Shown: positions 44,765-53,827 of the stretch, piece after piece
How positions within the stretch are numbered: the stretch's first letter is position 1
Layout: the number at the start of each line of letters is the position of its first letter
From: Alphaproteobacteria bacterium
GTDB lineage: Bacteria > Pseudomonadota > Alphaproteobacteria > TMED109
Assembly: GCA_021296265.1 (NCBI GenBank)
Contig: JAGWAT010000003.1
Coordinates: 2,430 to 66,429 of the forward strand
DNA: 64,000 nucleotides
Reading direction: 5' to 3'
Translations under genes and position numbers: made by a program
Notes under the pieces: model-generated
What the model saw: only the letters and a program-made list of their open reading frames with translations
Database searches by the model: none
Told to the model about the DNA's origin: nothing

Positions 44765-45874
44765 TCAGCCCAGCACGGCAGTTGTCTGGCGTTCGATCAG
44801 GTCGAAATCGATCTCGGCGCCGATTCCGGGCCGGTCCGGGGGATAGACGAGGCCGTCACGATCCGGGCTCAGGTCCTCAACAAGGCCGTACTTCTGCGCA
44901 TCGGCCGGGAGCAGCACCTCGAAGAATTCCGTGTTGGGAATCGCGGCGATCACGTGCAGGTTGGCCCAGTTGTTGTGCGAGTTGCCGCCGTGATGAACCT
45001 CGTAGTTCATCCCAAACGCCTCTGCGAGATGCGCGGTCTTCAAGATGCCGGTAATGCCGCCCTTGACGGCGACGTCGCCACGCAGGTAGTCGGTGGCCCG
45101 CATCATGATCCACGGGACATAAGCGGTGAATCCACCCGGCGAATATTCGGTCGCCATGAGCGGGATGTCGAGCTGCTCGCGCAGCTTGACGCAGTTGTAG
45201 ATGTCGTCATCGGCGAGCGGGTCCTCATACCAGTAGAACCCGAGCTCCTCGATCGCGCGACCCACGCGGATCGCGTGCTGGAAGGAATAGCTCCAGGTCG
45301 AATCCAGCATGACGCGATAGTCGTCGCCGACCGCCTGGCGCACGGCGCGGCACACCTCGATGTCCTCCGCCCACCGGGTCGGCGGGTGGATCTTGTAGGC
45401 CGCCCATCCGGCCTCCTTGATCTTGACGGCTTCCTCGGCATAGGCCTCTTTCGAGGCCAGCACCGCCGACGACGCATACGCCGGCACGCTGTGCCGATAC
45501 GTGCCGATGAGCTGGTGCACGGGGAGGCCCGCGGCCTTCCCGGCAAGATCCCACAGCGCGATGTCCGCAGCGCCGATGACGCGCCAGGCCACGGCCCGAT
45601 TGCGGTGGCACAGGTCATCGTAGAGCCGCTCGCGGTCAAGCGGATTCCGATCCATGAGGAGCGGCTTCAGATGGCGGATGAAATCCGGGCCATCGGCGTG
45701 CGCGCCGTCCAGGGCCGATCCGAGGAATGCGTGGCCTGCGAGGCCCTCGTCGGTCTGGATCGTCACCAGGCCCATTTCACTGGTGCCGCCGAACGTGCCG
45801 GTGTGACGGTTGTAGGACGTGGCGGGAATACCGTCCCACCGAAACAACGTGACGGTAACGTCGGTGATCTTCAT
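44765..45874 (-). CDS. Enolase-superfamily (mandelate racemase/muconate lactonizing-like) enzyme
   Basis: A 369-residue two-domain protein. The N-terminal capping domain starts MKITDVTVTLFRWDGIP. The TIM barrel has metal ligands in VMLDSTWSYSF (Asp), YWYEDPLADDD (Glu) and MATEYSPGG (Glu). A Lys-x-His pair appears in AAYKIHPP on the second strand, and a His-rich EVHHGGNSHNNWA on the later strand gives the general acid/base. This is the mandelate-racemase-like subgroup, usually sugar-acid dehydratases. The YKIH variant in place of KxK is notable. It sits between the TIM-barrel gene and MacA in an operon. The substrate cannot be assigned. Confidence 0.85.
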   Translation of the reverse strand: MKITDVTVTLFRWDGIPATSYNRHTGTFGGTSEMGLVTIQTDEGLAGHAFLGSALDGAHADGPDFIRHLKPLLMDRNPLDRERLYDDLCHRNRAVAWRVIGAADIALWDLAGKAAGLPVHQLIGTYRHSVPAYASSAVLASKEAYAEEAVKIKEAGWAAYKIHPPTRWAEDIEVCRAVRQAVGDDYRVMLDSTWSYSFQHAIRVGRAIEELGFYWYEDPLADDDIYNCVKLREQLDIPLMATEYSPGGFTAYVPWIMMRATDYLRGDVAVKGGITGILKTAHLAEAFGMNYEVHHGGNSHNNWANLHVIAAIPNTEFFEVLLPADAQKYGLVEDLSPDRDGLVYPPDRPGIGAEIDFDLIERQTTAVLG

Positions 45875-45898
45875 GGTTCCTCCAGCCGCGGCGGTCGT

Positions 45899-46894
45899 TC
45901 AGTGAGTGCTCGGGCGCAACTCCGCCCAGGTGGCGCGCATCCATTCCACACAGGCGATGGCCTGTTCGAACAGCGAGTAATGGCACCCCTCGCCGTAATC
46001 GAAGTTGGGAATGAACTCCGTCGAGATCTGGCCCAGCGTCGATGCGTCGTCCGCTGCATGGTGGCGCAGTAGCGCCCGGATGACTTCCTTCCAGGGATCC
46101 AAGGCGGCTGCGTCCCACTCGGCGTGGTACTCGCCGGGCGCCGGCTGCCTGAACGGGTACTGGATGCCGCGGCCCGGATTGCCTTCTTCGTCGACCACGG
46201 CGGTGTTCTTCGGGTTGTTGGGAACGGCGGCACGCGCGTGACAATGCCGCACCCAGCCGGCGTCGATCCAGCGTTGACAGACGTTGCCCGGCATGCCCGG
46301 ATCGAGCACGACCTCGCCCCTGGCCACGGCTTCGCGAATCCCGCTGATGTCCTGCTCCTCGGGATTGTCCATCTTGAAGATCACGTGGCTGTGGTCGAGG
46401 GTCATCGCAAACCGTACACCGTGTGACTCGACCGCCCGCCCCACGGTTTCCACGCGACGAAAGTCCTCAGACCACATGTTGACGTGCACTTCGAAACAGG
46501 GCGTGACCCCGGTCCGGTCGCCGGCCTCGGCAGCCTGCAGACACGCGCCGACCACTTCATCATTCGTCACCGCATGGCCGTCCGCATGGTTCGCCATGAA
46601 CTGCACGTTGTGCACGACCGACCCGAGCTCACGGCCAACCTCAAGATTGCGGGCGAGGAGATCCTCGTCACGTCCCAGCGTGTAGAACCAGCCCCCCGCC
46701 CGCACCGGGATCCCGTACTTGTCTCTGGCCGCGAGGAACTCCTTGACCTCGCCCGGCGCCGGTGTCTTGTCCACGTAATCGAAGACGCCGGCATCCCGAA
46801 CCATCCGGAACCGGGTGTCGATGTCCGGCATCGGGTCTGCGTGCGCGTGCTTGATTCCGTTGGTCTGGATGCCAAACAGCAGGTCTGTCGCCAT
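45899..46894 (-). CDS. Xylose isomerase-like TIM-barrel protein (unknown substrate)
   Basis: A 331-residue protein with an AP-endonuclease-2/xylose-isomerase-like barrel. The start MATDLLFGIQTNGIKHAHAD sets the first strand. CFEVHVNMWSEDF holds a likely metal-binding Glu/His, FAMTLDHSHVIFKMD the next His pair, and WVRHCHARAAVPN the later His ligands. The ATG at 46894 was chosen because residues before it (frame open to 47047) are Pro/Ala-rich and unlike the family. It is the first gene of the operon with the enolase-superfamily enzyme and MacA, and is divergent from the NosR-family gene. An isomerase or epimerase on an acid sugar is inferred. Confidence 0.72.
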   Translation of the reverse strand: MATDLLFGIQTNGIKHAHADPMPDIDTRFRMVRDAGVFDYVDKTPAPGEVKEFLAARDKYGIPVRAGGWFYTLGRDEDLLARNLEVGRELGSVVHNVQFMANHADGHAVTNDEVVGACLQAAEAGDRTGVTPCFEVHVNMWSEDFRRVETVGRAVESHGVRFAMTLDHSHVIFKMDNPEEQDISGIREAVARGEVVLDPGMPGNVCQRWIDAGWVRHCHARAAVPNNPKNTAVVDEEGNPGRGIQYPFRQPAPGEYHAEWDAAALDPWKEVIRALLRHHAADDASTLGQISTEFIPNFDYGEGCHYSLFEQAIACVEWMRATWAELRPSTH

Positions 46895-47168
46895 GGCTCG
46901 GCCCTCCCCGTTGGCCACCCAAGCGTCCGTCGTGGGGCAGGGGTAGGGGCAGTGGATGCCGGGCGGCGCTGGCCCGCAAGCATAGTGGCACCCGGCAACA
47001 GCTGGGGCCGGCGCCCCGGCGATGGCTCGCCCGCCGATCGCGGGCATCCCCTCCCGGGTGACAAACGACTATGGTTCTGACCGGCACCGGGCCGTTGACC
47101 GTTCTCGACCACGCTGGACAATCGCGGAGTTTGGACCGGTATCCCTGGCCGCACCGGGAGTGAGGCCC

Positions 47169-49415
47169 ATGCGGGCATTACCAATCGTTTGCGCGCTGCT
47201 GGTGGCCGGTCTGCTCCCGCACCCGTCCGGCGCGGCGGCGCAGGCCGACGATTCCACACCCACGAAACTCCAGGGCTACGGCGAAGACGAAGCGTACCCC
47301 GTGCCCCTCGCCCACTGGACCAACCCGGGACTGGGCGCAGACTGGCTGTCGTTCGAACTGGTGCAGGAACTCTTCGCGGACGCGGATGCCGTCGAGCCCA
47401 TGGAGCCCGACCCGCCGGTGGCGCCCATATTCGCGGGCGGCGTCCTGCAGGGGTACGTGTTCGTGACCCGGGACATCACGGAATCGCTCGGATTCTCGTC
47501 GCTCGAGTTCCTGATCGCCGTCGGGCTGCGACTGGACGGGACACTGGCCGGCGCCCGGGTGGTCGCACATCGCGAACCCATCATCGATCTCATCATGCTG
47601 CAGGATCTGGTGCCCCGGTTTGCGCGCCAGTACGTGGGCGTCGACATCCGGGCGCCGCTGCGGGTGCAGCTCACCCAGTCCAGCGAACCGGGCTCCATCG
47701 ACGGCATCTCGTCGGCCACGATCAGCGCCGTGCTCTTCAACGAAGCGATCCTGCGGGCGGCCCGGATCGTTGCGCGGGCGAAAGGCATCCGGCTGCACGA
47801 TCAGCCGGTGCTGGACATCGTGACGTTCCACCCCCGCGGGTTTGCCGCACTGGTCGAGCAAGACACCATCGGGCGACTGCGGATTTCGAAGGACGCGGCG
47901 GTAGCTGCCGGCGTCACGGAGCCCGACCTCTCCGCGAGCGGGATGGGCGCGGCCGACCTGTACGTCTATGCCAACGAACGAGCCAGTCGCGCGGCACGGC
48001 CGCCGTTCGAAGAAGACCTGGTGCTCGACATTTACGCCGGCCCTGCCATGACACCGACAATCGGCCGGAATCTCCTCGGGAACACCTGGCACGACCTGTT
48101 CGTCAGCGGGCGGAACCCGAACGACCTGATGCTGTGCATCATGACGATCGGTCCATACTCGATCGACGGCGAACGGCACCTTTCGAGCGGCCCGTTCCGG
48201 CGCCTGCGCCTGGTGCAGGACGGCCAGACCTACCAGCTCACCAAGGACCGCTACCGGTACCTCGGGTTCCTGCATGGAACCGACAAGCCGGACTTTGGCG
48301 AAATCGGTCTCTTCTGGATTCCGGCGGAGACCGGCGTCGACCCGGTCAAGCCCTGGACGCTGGAGGTACTGGTCGAAAATCAGACGGGAACCAACGGTGC
48401 CTGGTTCGGGCTCGACTATGTTCTCAACGACGAGTTGGTGCTCCTGCCGACCAACACCGAGGTGCTCGCGGCGGATCACGATGCGCCGATCTGGGCGGCG
48501 GCGTGGTATGCCCAGCGCGTCAACATCGCCATCCTCGTGGCGGCGCTGGTGGTCCTGGGCGGCCTCCTTGCGGGCGTCGACCGGCTGGCCCGGAGGCCGG
48601 CGCTGCTGCAGTGGGTCCGGCTCGGCTTCCTGGGCTTCGTACTGGTCTGGATGGGATGGTACGCCGGGGCTCAGGTAACCATCCTGAACATCCTGACCTG
48701 GCTGCAGTCAGCGGTTTCGCAGACCGGCCTCGCCGTGTTGTTGTCCGACCCTCTGATCGTGCTTCTCGCGGCGTTCGTCGCAGTCACGTTTTTCCTCTTT
48801 GGCCGCGGGATCTACTGCGGCTGGTTGTGCCCCTTCGGTGCCCTGCAGGAATTGCTCGGCAAGGCGGCGCAGGCGCTGCGAATTCGCCAGTTCGTCCCGA
48901 GCTACCGCACGCACCAGTGGCTCTGGCCGATCAAGTACGTGGTCCTGGCCGTCCTCGTCGCGCTGTCCTTCCATGACATGGGCCTCGCAGGTACCGCCGC
49001 GGAAATCGAACCCTTCAAGACCGCCATTTCGCTGCGCTTCGACCGGGCATGGCCGTACGTCCTCTATGCCGGCGCCCTGCTGGTAGCGGGCGTGTTCGTC
49101 GAACGCTTTTTCTGCCGGTTTCTCTGCCCGCTCGGCGCGGCGCTGGCGATCGGCGGCAAGCTGCGGCTCCGGAACCCGCTGAAACGGCGCGACGAGTGCG
49201 GCACGCCCTGTCAGCTCTGCGCGCGCCGGTGTCCGATCAACGCGATCGCACCCAGTGGCGCCATCCGCATGGACGAATGCTTCTACTGCCTTGATTGCCA
49301 AGTGATCTACCACGATGAGCACGTGTGTCCACCGCTGGTTCGGGCCCGGCGCCGGCAGGTCGCGCCGGACTTGACCGCAGGCCCCACGCCGGCAGTGGCC
49401 GCAGTCAAGGACTGA
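47169..49415 (+). CDS. NosR/NirI family membrane protein (FMN-binding, polyferredoxin)
   Basis: About 748 residues. A signal peptide leads into a periplasmic FMN-binding domain (about residues 80-190) with the flavin-attachment region GISSATIS near 179-186. Then come about five membrane helices with two cytoplasmic CxxxCP motifs (YCGWLCPFGALQE near 549 and FCRFLCPLGAAL near 648). The C-terminal cysteines (CGTPCQLCARRCP and CFYCLDC near 677-712) bind Fe-S clusters. This is the NosR layout: NosR is needed for N2O reductase expression or electron supply. No nosZ, nosD or nosF gene is in the window. ATG 47169 starts the signal peptide. Confidence 0.86.
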   Translation: MRALPIVCALLVAGLLPHPSGAAAQADDSTPTKLQGYGEDEAYPVPLAHWTNPGLGADWLSFELVQELFADADAVEPMEPDPPVAPIFAGGVLQGYVFVTRDITESLGFSSLEFLIAVGLRLDGTLAGARVVAHREPIIDLIMLQDLVPRFARQYVGVDIRAPLRVQLTQSSEPGSIDGISSATISAVLFNEAILRAARIVARAKGIRLHDQPVLDIVTFHPRGFAALVEQDTIGRLRISKDAAVAAGVTEPDLSASGMGAADLYVYANERASRAARPPFEEDLVLDIYAGPAMTPTIGRNLLGNTWHDLFVSGRNPNDLMLCIMTIGPYSIDGERHLSSGPFRRLRLVQDGQTYQLTKDRYRYLGFLHGTDKPDFGEIGLFWIPAETGVDPVKPWTLEVLVENQTGTNGAWFGLDYVLNDELVLLPTNTEVLAADHDAPIWAAAWYAQRVNIAILVAALVVLGGLLAGVDRLARRPALLQWVRLGFLGFVLVWMGWYAGAQVTILNILTWLQSAVSQTGLAVLLSDPLIVLLAAFVAVTFFLFGRGIYCGWLCPFGALQELLGKAAQALRIRQFVPSYRTHQWLWPIKYVVLAVLVALSFHDMGLAGTAAEIEPFKTAISLRFDRAWPYVLYAGALLVAGVFVERFFCRFLCPLGAALAIGGKLRLRNPLKRRDECGTPCQLCARRCPINAIAPSGAIRMDECFYCLDCQVIYHDEHVCPPLVRARRRQVAPDLTAGPTPAVAAVKD

Positions 49416-49482
49416 CACGGAACACGTCTGCGGCCGGCAAGCCCCGTTCGCTCGCCGCAGGCAACCCAGCGAGTCGATCGCC

Positions 49483-50202
49483 GTGGAACACTCGGACCGG
49501 CTACTGGAACTGGTGCTGTGGACCACGCTCGCCGGCGCCTGCATCCCGGCCGGAGCAGCGCTCGCCCGGGTCGAGCGCATTCACCCGCGCTGGCTGGAGG
49601 ACGAGTTTCGCCATTTCGTCATCGCCTTTGGCGGCGGCGTACTGGTGGGCGCGGTCGCCCTGGTGCTCGTTCCCGCGGGCGCCCGGCATCTCCCCCATCC
49701 CCTGGCCACCACCGCGCTGCTCCTGACCGGCGGAGCGGCCTTCATGCTGCTCGACCGCAGCCAAACCAGACGCCGGCACGCCACGCCGCAGTTTGCCGCC
49801 ATGGCCGCCGATTTCCTGCCCGAGTCGCTGGCGCTCGGCGGCATGTTCGCAGCCGACGCCGAGGGCGCCGTGCTGCTCGCGTTGCTCATCGGCCTGCAGA
49901 ACCTGCCCGAGGGCTTCAATGCCTGGCGGGAACTCGCGACCGCGCCCGGGAAGCGCCGGGGCGCCTTCGCCCGCATTCTCGGCCTGGCGCTCCTCGGCCC
50001 GGCCTGCGGACTGGTGGGCTGGTTCTGGCTCGTGGACCACGAGCCCGTCCTCGGGGGGATCATGCTGTTTGCCGCAGGCGGGATCCTGTACGTCACGTTC
50101 CAGGACATCGCGCCGCAATCGAGGCTCGAGAACCACTGGGCGCCGCCGCTTGGTGCCGTACTCGGTTTCGCGCTCGCCCTGGCAGGCCAGCTCCTGCTCT
50201 AG
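49483..50202 (+). CDS. ZIP family metal transporter
   Basis: A 239-residue protein with about eight hydrophobic helices. The ZIP signature region is ADFLPESLALGG followed by LLIGLQNLPEGFNAW, matching the HNxPEG helix with Gln replacing the first His. The usual His-rich cytoplasmic loop between helices 3 and 4 is short (RSQTRRRHATPQ). The GTG start is 68 bases after the NosR-family stop and may be in the same transcript. ZIP proteins bring divalent metals into the cytosol. The replaced His suggests altered metal selectivity. NosZ needs copper, but this is not a copper-family protein. Confidence 0.78.
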   Translation: MEHSDRLLELVLWTTLAGACIPAGAALARVERIHPRWLEDEFRHFVIAFGGGVLVGAVALVLVPAGARHLPHPLATTALLLTGGAAFMLLDRSQTRRRHATPQFAAMAADFLPESLALGGMFAADAEGAVLLALLIGLQNLPEGFNAWRELATAPGKRRGAFARILGLALLGPACGLVGWFWLVDHEPVLGGIMLFAAGGILYVTFQDIAPQSRLENHWAPPLGAVLGFALALAGQLLL

Positions 50203-50344
50203 TCGGGCCCGGCCGACCGGGTCCCGGGGGGCGCCTTCGACCCTTCGAGGTTGCACCGGCCAGCGCTTCTCACCTACCTTCCAGCACCGGTGCTTCCGGA
50301 CGAACGGGATTGCAGCGCGCGAACGGCGGCCGCGGGAGGAGAGC

Positions 50345-51142
50345 ATGACGAGACTATCGCCCGCGCAAGTGGAGGCCTACCGCCGCGACGGCCACATTAC
50401 CGCCGACTGGCGTCTGCCCGCCGAGACCGTTGATGCGATGCGGGCAGCCCTCGAGACGCTCGTGGACGCCAACGGCCACATGTCGAGTGACAACATGTTC
50501 TGTCCGCACCTGCGCGGGGCAGGCGCCCAGGGACTGGCGGGCGACGATAGCTGGCTTGAATTTGCCCGCATTCCCGAGGTCCTCGACATGGTGGAGCAGC
50601 TGATCGGGCCCGATTTCCTGCTCTGGGGCACGACGGTGTTCGGGAAGCCAGCGCGTGACGGCAAAGAAACGCCCTGGCATCAGGACGGCGAGTACTGGCC
50701 GATTCGCCCGCTCGCGAGCTGCTCAGCCTGGATCGCGATCGACGACGCCACTCCGGAGAACGGCTGCCTCCGCGTGCTCCCGGGCACCCACCGCCGACGC
50801 CAGATCCTCCAGCACCATCGACGCGATGGCGACGACATCACGTTGAACGAGGAATTGTGCGACCCCGCCGTCGACTACCAGACGGCACGTGATGTGATCC
50901 TCGAAGCCGGGCAGATCTCCTTTCACGACGTCTTCCTGGCGCACGGCAGCGCGCCCAACCGCTCAGGCCGGCGGCGGGCCGGATTCGTCTGCCGCTACAT
51001 GCCGACCACGTCGGTGTGGGATCGCGAGCTAGGCGCGATCCTGGAGAAACGCTCCGGTGTGATTGAGTTCGCCGAGCGGGATCTGTATCTAGTGCGCGGT
51101 CGCGACGTGTCCGGGCAGAACAGCGTCGCGACCGACCGCTGA
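50345..51142 (+). CDS. Phytanoyl-CoA dioxygenase (PhyH) family protein
   Basis: A 265-residue Fe(II)/2-oxoglutarate-dependent oxygenase. The iron-binding HxD is in PWHQDGEYWPI (about residue 114) and the distal His in FHDVFLAHGSAPN (about 200), followed by the 2-oxoglutarate-binding Arg in RRAGFVCRY. The beta-sandwich spacing is normal for PhyH. Members hydroxylate diverse substrates, from phytanoyl-CoA to ectoine. The actual substrate is unknown here. ATG 50345 begins MTRLSPAQVEAYRRDG, typical of the family. It converges with the TRAP binding-protein gene, stops 2 bases apart. Confidence 0.87.
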   Translation: MTRLSPAQVEAYRRDGHITADWRLPAETVDAMRAALETLVDANGHMSSDNMFCPHLRGAGAQGLAGDDSWLEFARIPEVLDMVEQLIGPDFLLWGTTVFGKPARDGKETPWHQDGEYWPIRPLASCSAWIAIDDATPENGCLRVLPGTHRRRQILQHHRRDGDDITLNEELCDPAVDYQTARDVILEAGQISFHDVFLAHGSAPNRSGRRRAGFVCRYMPTTSVWDRELGAILEKRSGVIEFAERDLYLVRGRDVSGQNSVATDR

Positions 51143-51144
51143 CG

Positions 51145-52248
51145 CTAGAGGTAGCCGAGGTCACGCCAGAGCCGGTAGCGCTCCCGGAACGTACTCAGCG
51201 ACTCCCACACGCGCGCAAAGTCCGCATCCGCTGCAACCTCCTCGGCCACGACTTCCTCCCAGGCGGTGCGGAAGGTGGCAAGCATGGCGTCCGGCCACGT
51301 GTGAATCGTCACGCCCTTGCGCTGGAGTTCCTCGAGCGCAGCAATCTGGATGGTTTCTCCCTCCGCGATCGAGTGCCGGAAATTGTCCCCGCACACGGTT
51401 TCGATCTGCACCTGCCGGAGCGGCGAGAGGCTGTTCCAGCGTTCCTGGTTGATCATCAGCTCGAAGTTCGTGGACTGCTGGTGCCATCCCGGGAAATAGT
51501 AGTGCTTGGCCACCTGGTAGAACCCGAGGTTCAAGTCGATCGCCGGCATCGAGAATTCGGTCGCGTCGATCGTCCCCAGTTCGAGCGCCGGGAAGATGTC
51601 GCCGCCGGCCAGCAGCTGTGTGGAGGCGCCGACCCGGTCCATCACCTTGGCCCCAAGCCCGAAGAACCGCATCTTCAGGCCCTGCAGGTCGTCGACACTC
51701 TCGATCGGCTGCCGGAACCAGCCGGACGCCTCCGGCGGGATCACCCCGCACAGGATGCCGCGGATGTTGTGCTGAGCGTAGATCTCCTCGAACATTTCCT
51801 TGCCGCCGCCGAAGTAGAACCACGCCATGTACTCGTTGGCCGGCGGACCGAACGGCACGGCCGCGAAGAGCTGCAGCGCGGGCACCTTACCGGCCCAGTA
51901 CCCCGGAGTGGACCAGCCGGCGTCGAGGCCGCCGCTGGACACTGCATCGAAGATCTCAAGCGCGGGCACCAGCGCGCCGGGATCGAAGAACTTGATCTGG
52001 ACGGCGCCGCCCGAGACCGCTTCAACCTGGTCCTGAACCCGGATCCCGAGCGATCCCAGTTGCGTGAGCGAGCCGGCGAATGTGCTCGCCATCTTCCAGC
52101 GGACGGTTTCCTCCACCGCCGGGGCAGGCGCAGCCGCTTCCGTGTGAGAGCCCGGTTCGCCGGCCGGCTCTCCACCGCCGCTGGCGAGATACGTGACCAG
52201 CGCGCCGATGGCGATTCCAGCCAAGCCAAAAAGGATTGCATTCCGCAT
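51145..52248 (-). CDS. TRAP transporter substrate-binding protein (DctP family), orphan
   Basis: A 367-residue periplasmic binding protein. The N-terminal hydrophobic segment (AILFGLAGIAIGALVTYLAS) is a signal anchor, followed by a Gly/Ala/Glu linker, then VRWKMASTFAGSLTQLG at the start of the DctP fold. Later conserved parts include DAGWSTPGYWAGKVPAL, KMRFFGLGAKVMDRVG, and GWHQQSTNFELMINQERW. The paired DctQ and DctM membrane genes are not adjacent, and the next gene on either side is unrelated. Ligands for the clade include keto acids and other carboxylates; the specific ligand is unknown. Confidence 0.87.
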   Translation of the reverse strand: MRNAILFGLAGIAIGALVTYLASGGGEPAGEPGSHTEAAAPAPAVEETVRWKMASTFAGSLTQLGSLGIRVQDQVEAVSGGAVQIKFFDPGALVPALEIFDAVSSGGLDAGWSTPGYWAGKVPALQLFAAVPFGPPANEYMAWFYFGGGKEMFEEIYAQHNIRGILCGVIPPEASGWFRQPIESVDDLQGLKMRFFGLGAKVMDRVGASTQLLAGGDIFPALELGTIDATEFSMPAIDLNLGFYQVAKHYYFPGWHQQSTNFELMINQERWNSLSPLRQVQIETVCGDNFRHSIAEGETIQIAALEELQRKGVTIHTWPDAMLATFRTAWEEVVAEEVAADADFARVWESLSTFRERYRLWRDLGYL

Positions 52249-52394
52249 GTGCGGATCTCCTGAAGCTCAATGTGGGGGAGCCGGACCAAGGTGCCGAGCG
52301 AACCGCACCATTCCAGTTGGCCACCTGAATTGCAACCGTGATCCGTCGGGCTCGGGCCGTGCCGGGGCCGTCCGCCGGACCGGCCGGGCTCGGG

Positions 52395-53093
52395 CTACGT
52401 GCTGTCGGCGTCCAGCGCGTACCCGGTGGCCCACACGGTACGGATCAGGTCGGGACCGCCGCCGTCGTTGAGCGCCTTGCGCAGCCGGCGGATATGCACG
52501 TCCACCGTTCGCTCCTCCACATAGATGTTCTCGCCCCAGACCGAATCCAGCAGCTGTTGGCGCGTGAACACCCGTTCCGGCGACTCGATCAGCTTGCGCA
52601 GCAGCCGGAACTCGGTCGGTCCCAGATGCACCCGCTGACCCGACCGGCTCACCCGATGGGTCACCGGGCTCAGTTCGAGGTCATGATAGAAGTACGATGC
52701 CTCCCGACCGTCCGGCGCCTGCCGACTGCGTCGCAGGAGCGCCCGCACCCGCGCCAGCAGCTCCGCGGTCGAGAACGGCTTCACCATGTAGTCGTCGGCG
52801 CCGCTGGTGAACCCCTGCAGCATGTCCTTCTCCGCCTTGCGGGCGGTGAGGATCAGGATCGGAAGCTTGCTGGTGGCGGACTCGCGCCGCACCGCGCGGC
52901 AGACGTCCACGCCGGACACGGTGGGGAGCATCCAGTCGACGACCGCCAGATCCGGCAGCTTCCGGCGGAGCATGTCGAGCGCCTGGGCGCCGTCATCGGC
53001 TTCCTCGACCTCGAGACCGCCGGCCACGAGGTTGTAGCGGATCAGGTCACGGATCTCGTCGTCGTCTTCGACGACCAGAACGCGGTCCGTCAT
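52395..53093 (-). CDS. phoB: Phosphate regulon response regulator PhoB
   Basis: A 232-residue OmpR-type regulator. The receiver domain has VEDDDEIR (acid pocket), phosphorylated Asp53 in AVVDWMLPTVSG, and Lys in VKPFSTAELLARVRA. The C-terminal winged helix has LGPTEFRLLRKLIESPERVF and VDVHIRRLRKAL. It activates pst and other Pho genes under phosphate limitation. The start overlaps the phoU stop by 4 bases. It is the last gene of the phoR-pstSCAB-phoU-phoB operon, so kinase and regulator genes sit at opposite ends. Confidence 0.95.
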   Translation of the reverse strand: MTDRVLVVEDDDEIRDLIRYNLVAGGLEVEEADDGAQALDMLRRKLPDLAVVDWMLPTVSGVDVCRAVRRESATSKLPILILTARKAEKDMLQGFTSGADDYMVKPFSTAELLARVRALLRRSRQAPDGREASYFYHDLELSPVTHRVSRSGQRVHLGPTEFRLLRKLIESPERVFTRQQLLDSVWGENIYVEERTVDVHIRRLRKALNDGGGPDLIRTVWATGYALDADST

Positions 53094-53812
53094 AGCGGAT
53101 CATCGAGTGTGGGCGCGCCCTCCATGAGGAAGCCGCGGCCCCGGGGTCGGTCATCGGACGCACGGGTTCCGGTCGTCATGTAGTCCACGAGCTCGGCGAT
53201 GTTGGTCGCGTGGTCCGCGATGCGTTCCAGATTCTTGGCCACGAACAGGAGGTGCACCCCGGGGGTAATGCGGTGCGGGTCCTCCAGCATGTGGGTCAGG
53301 AGTTCCCGGCAGAGCACGACGTACATGTCGTCAAGTTCCCGGTCACGGTGCCGGATCGACTTCGCGTGTTCGACGTTCCGGTCGCGGTAGGCGTCGAGCG
53401 CGTCCTTGAGCATCGTGTGCGACGCATCGCCCAGCTTGGGCAGCGAGTAGAGCCCCGGCACCTCCCGCGTCTCGCACAGGACGATGGCACGCCGCGCCAT
53501 GCTGGCAGCGAGGTCTCCGGCCCGTTCCAGATAGCCCGCGATCTGGATCGCCGAAATCGTCATCCGCAAATCCTGCGCCACCGGCTGACGCAACGCAAAC
53601 AGCCGCTCGACCTGGTCCTGGACGTCCTGCTCGTACCGGTCGATCTCGGAATCCTGCTCGATTATCCGCGGGGCCAACTCGCTGTCGCGCTGCGTGACCG
53701 CCGTGACGGCGCGGGCAATCTGGGCCTCCACCAGCCCGCCCATCTCGAGCAGGCTGCGCTCGATCTTGGCAAGATCTTCGGTGAAGGCTTTGACCGTATG
53801 TTCGGCAGGCAT
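53090..53812 (-). CDS. phoU: Phosphate transport system regulator PhoU
   Basis: A 240-residue all-helical cytosolic protein with two PhoU repeats. Each ends in an E/DxxxD metal-binding set; the first repeat has IQIAGYLERAGDLAASMAR and the second LLFVAKNLERIADHATNIAE. PhoU couples PstSCAB to PhoR, keeping the Pho response off when phosphate is plentiful. It starts 15 bases after pstB and overlaps phoB by 4 bases. Length and spacing are normal. Confidence 0.95.
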   Translation of the reverse strand: MPAEHTVKAFTEDLAKIERSLLEMGGLVEAQIARAVTAVTQRDSELAPRIIEQDSEIDRYEQDVQDQVERLFALRQPVAQDLRMTISAIQIAGYLERAGDLAASMARRAIVLCETREVPGLYSLPKLGDASHTMLKDALDAYRDRNVEHAKSIRHRDRELDDMYVVLCRELLTHMLEDPHRITPGVHLLFVAKNLERIADHATNIAELVDYMTTGTRASDDRPRGRGFLMEGAPTLDDPL

Positions 53813-53827
53813 GCGTGTCTCCCGAGG

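Noticed and set aside
47169-49415. Evidence for a denitrification (nos) cluster
   Set aside because: Only the NosR-family gene is seen; no other nos genes lie on either side.
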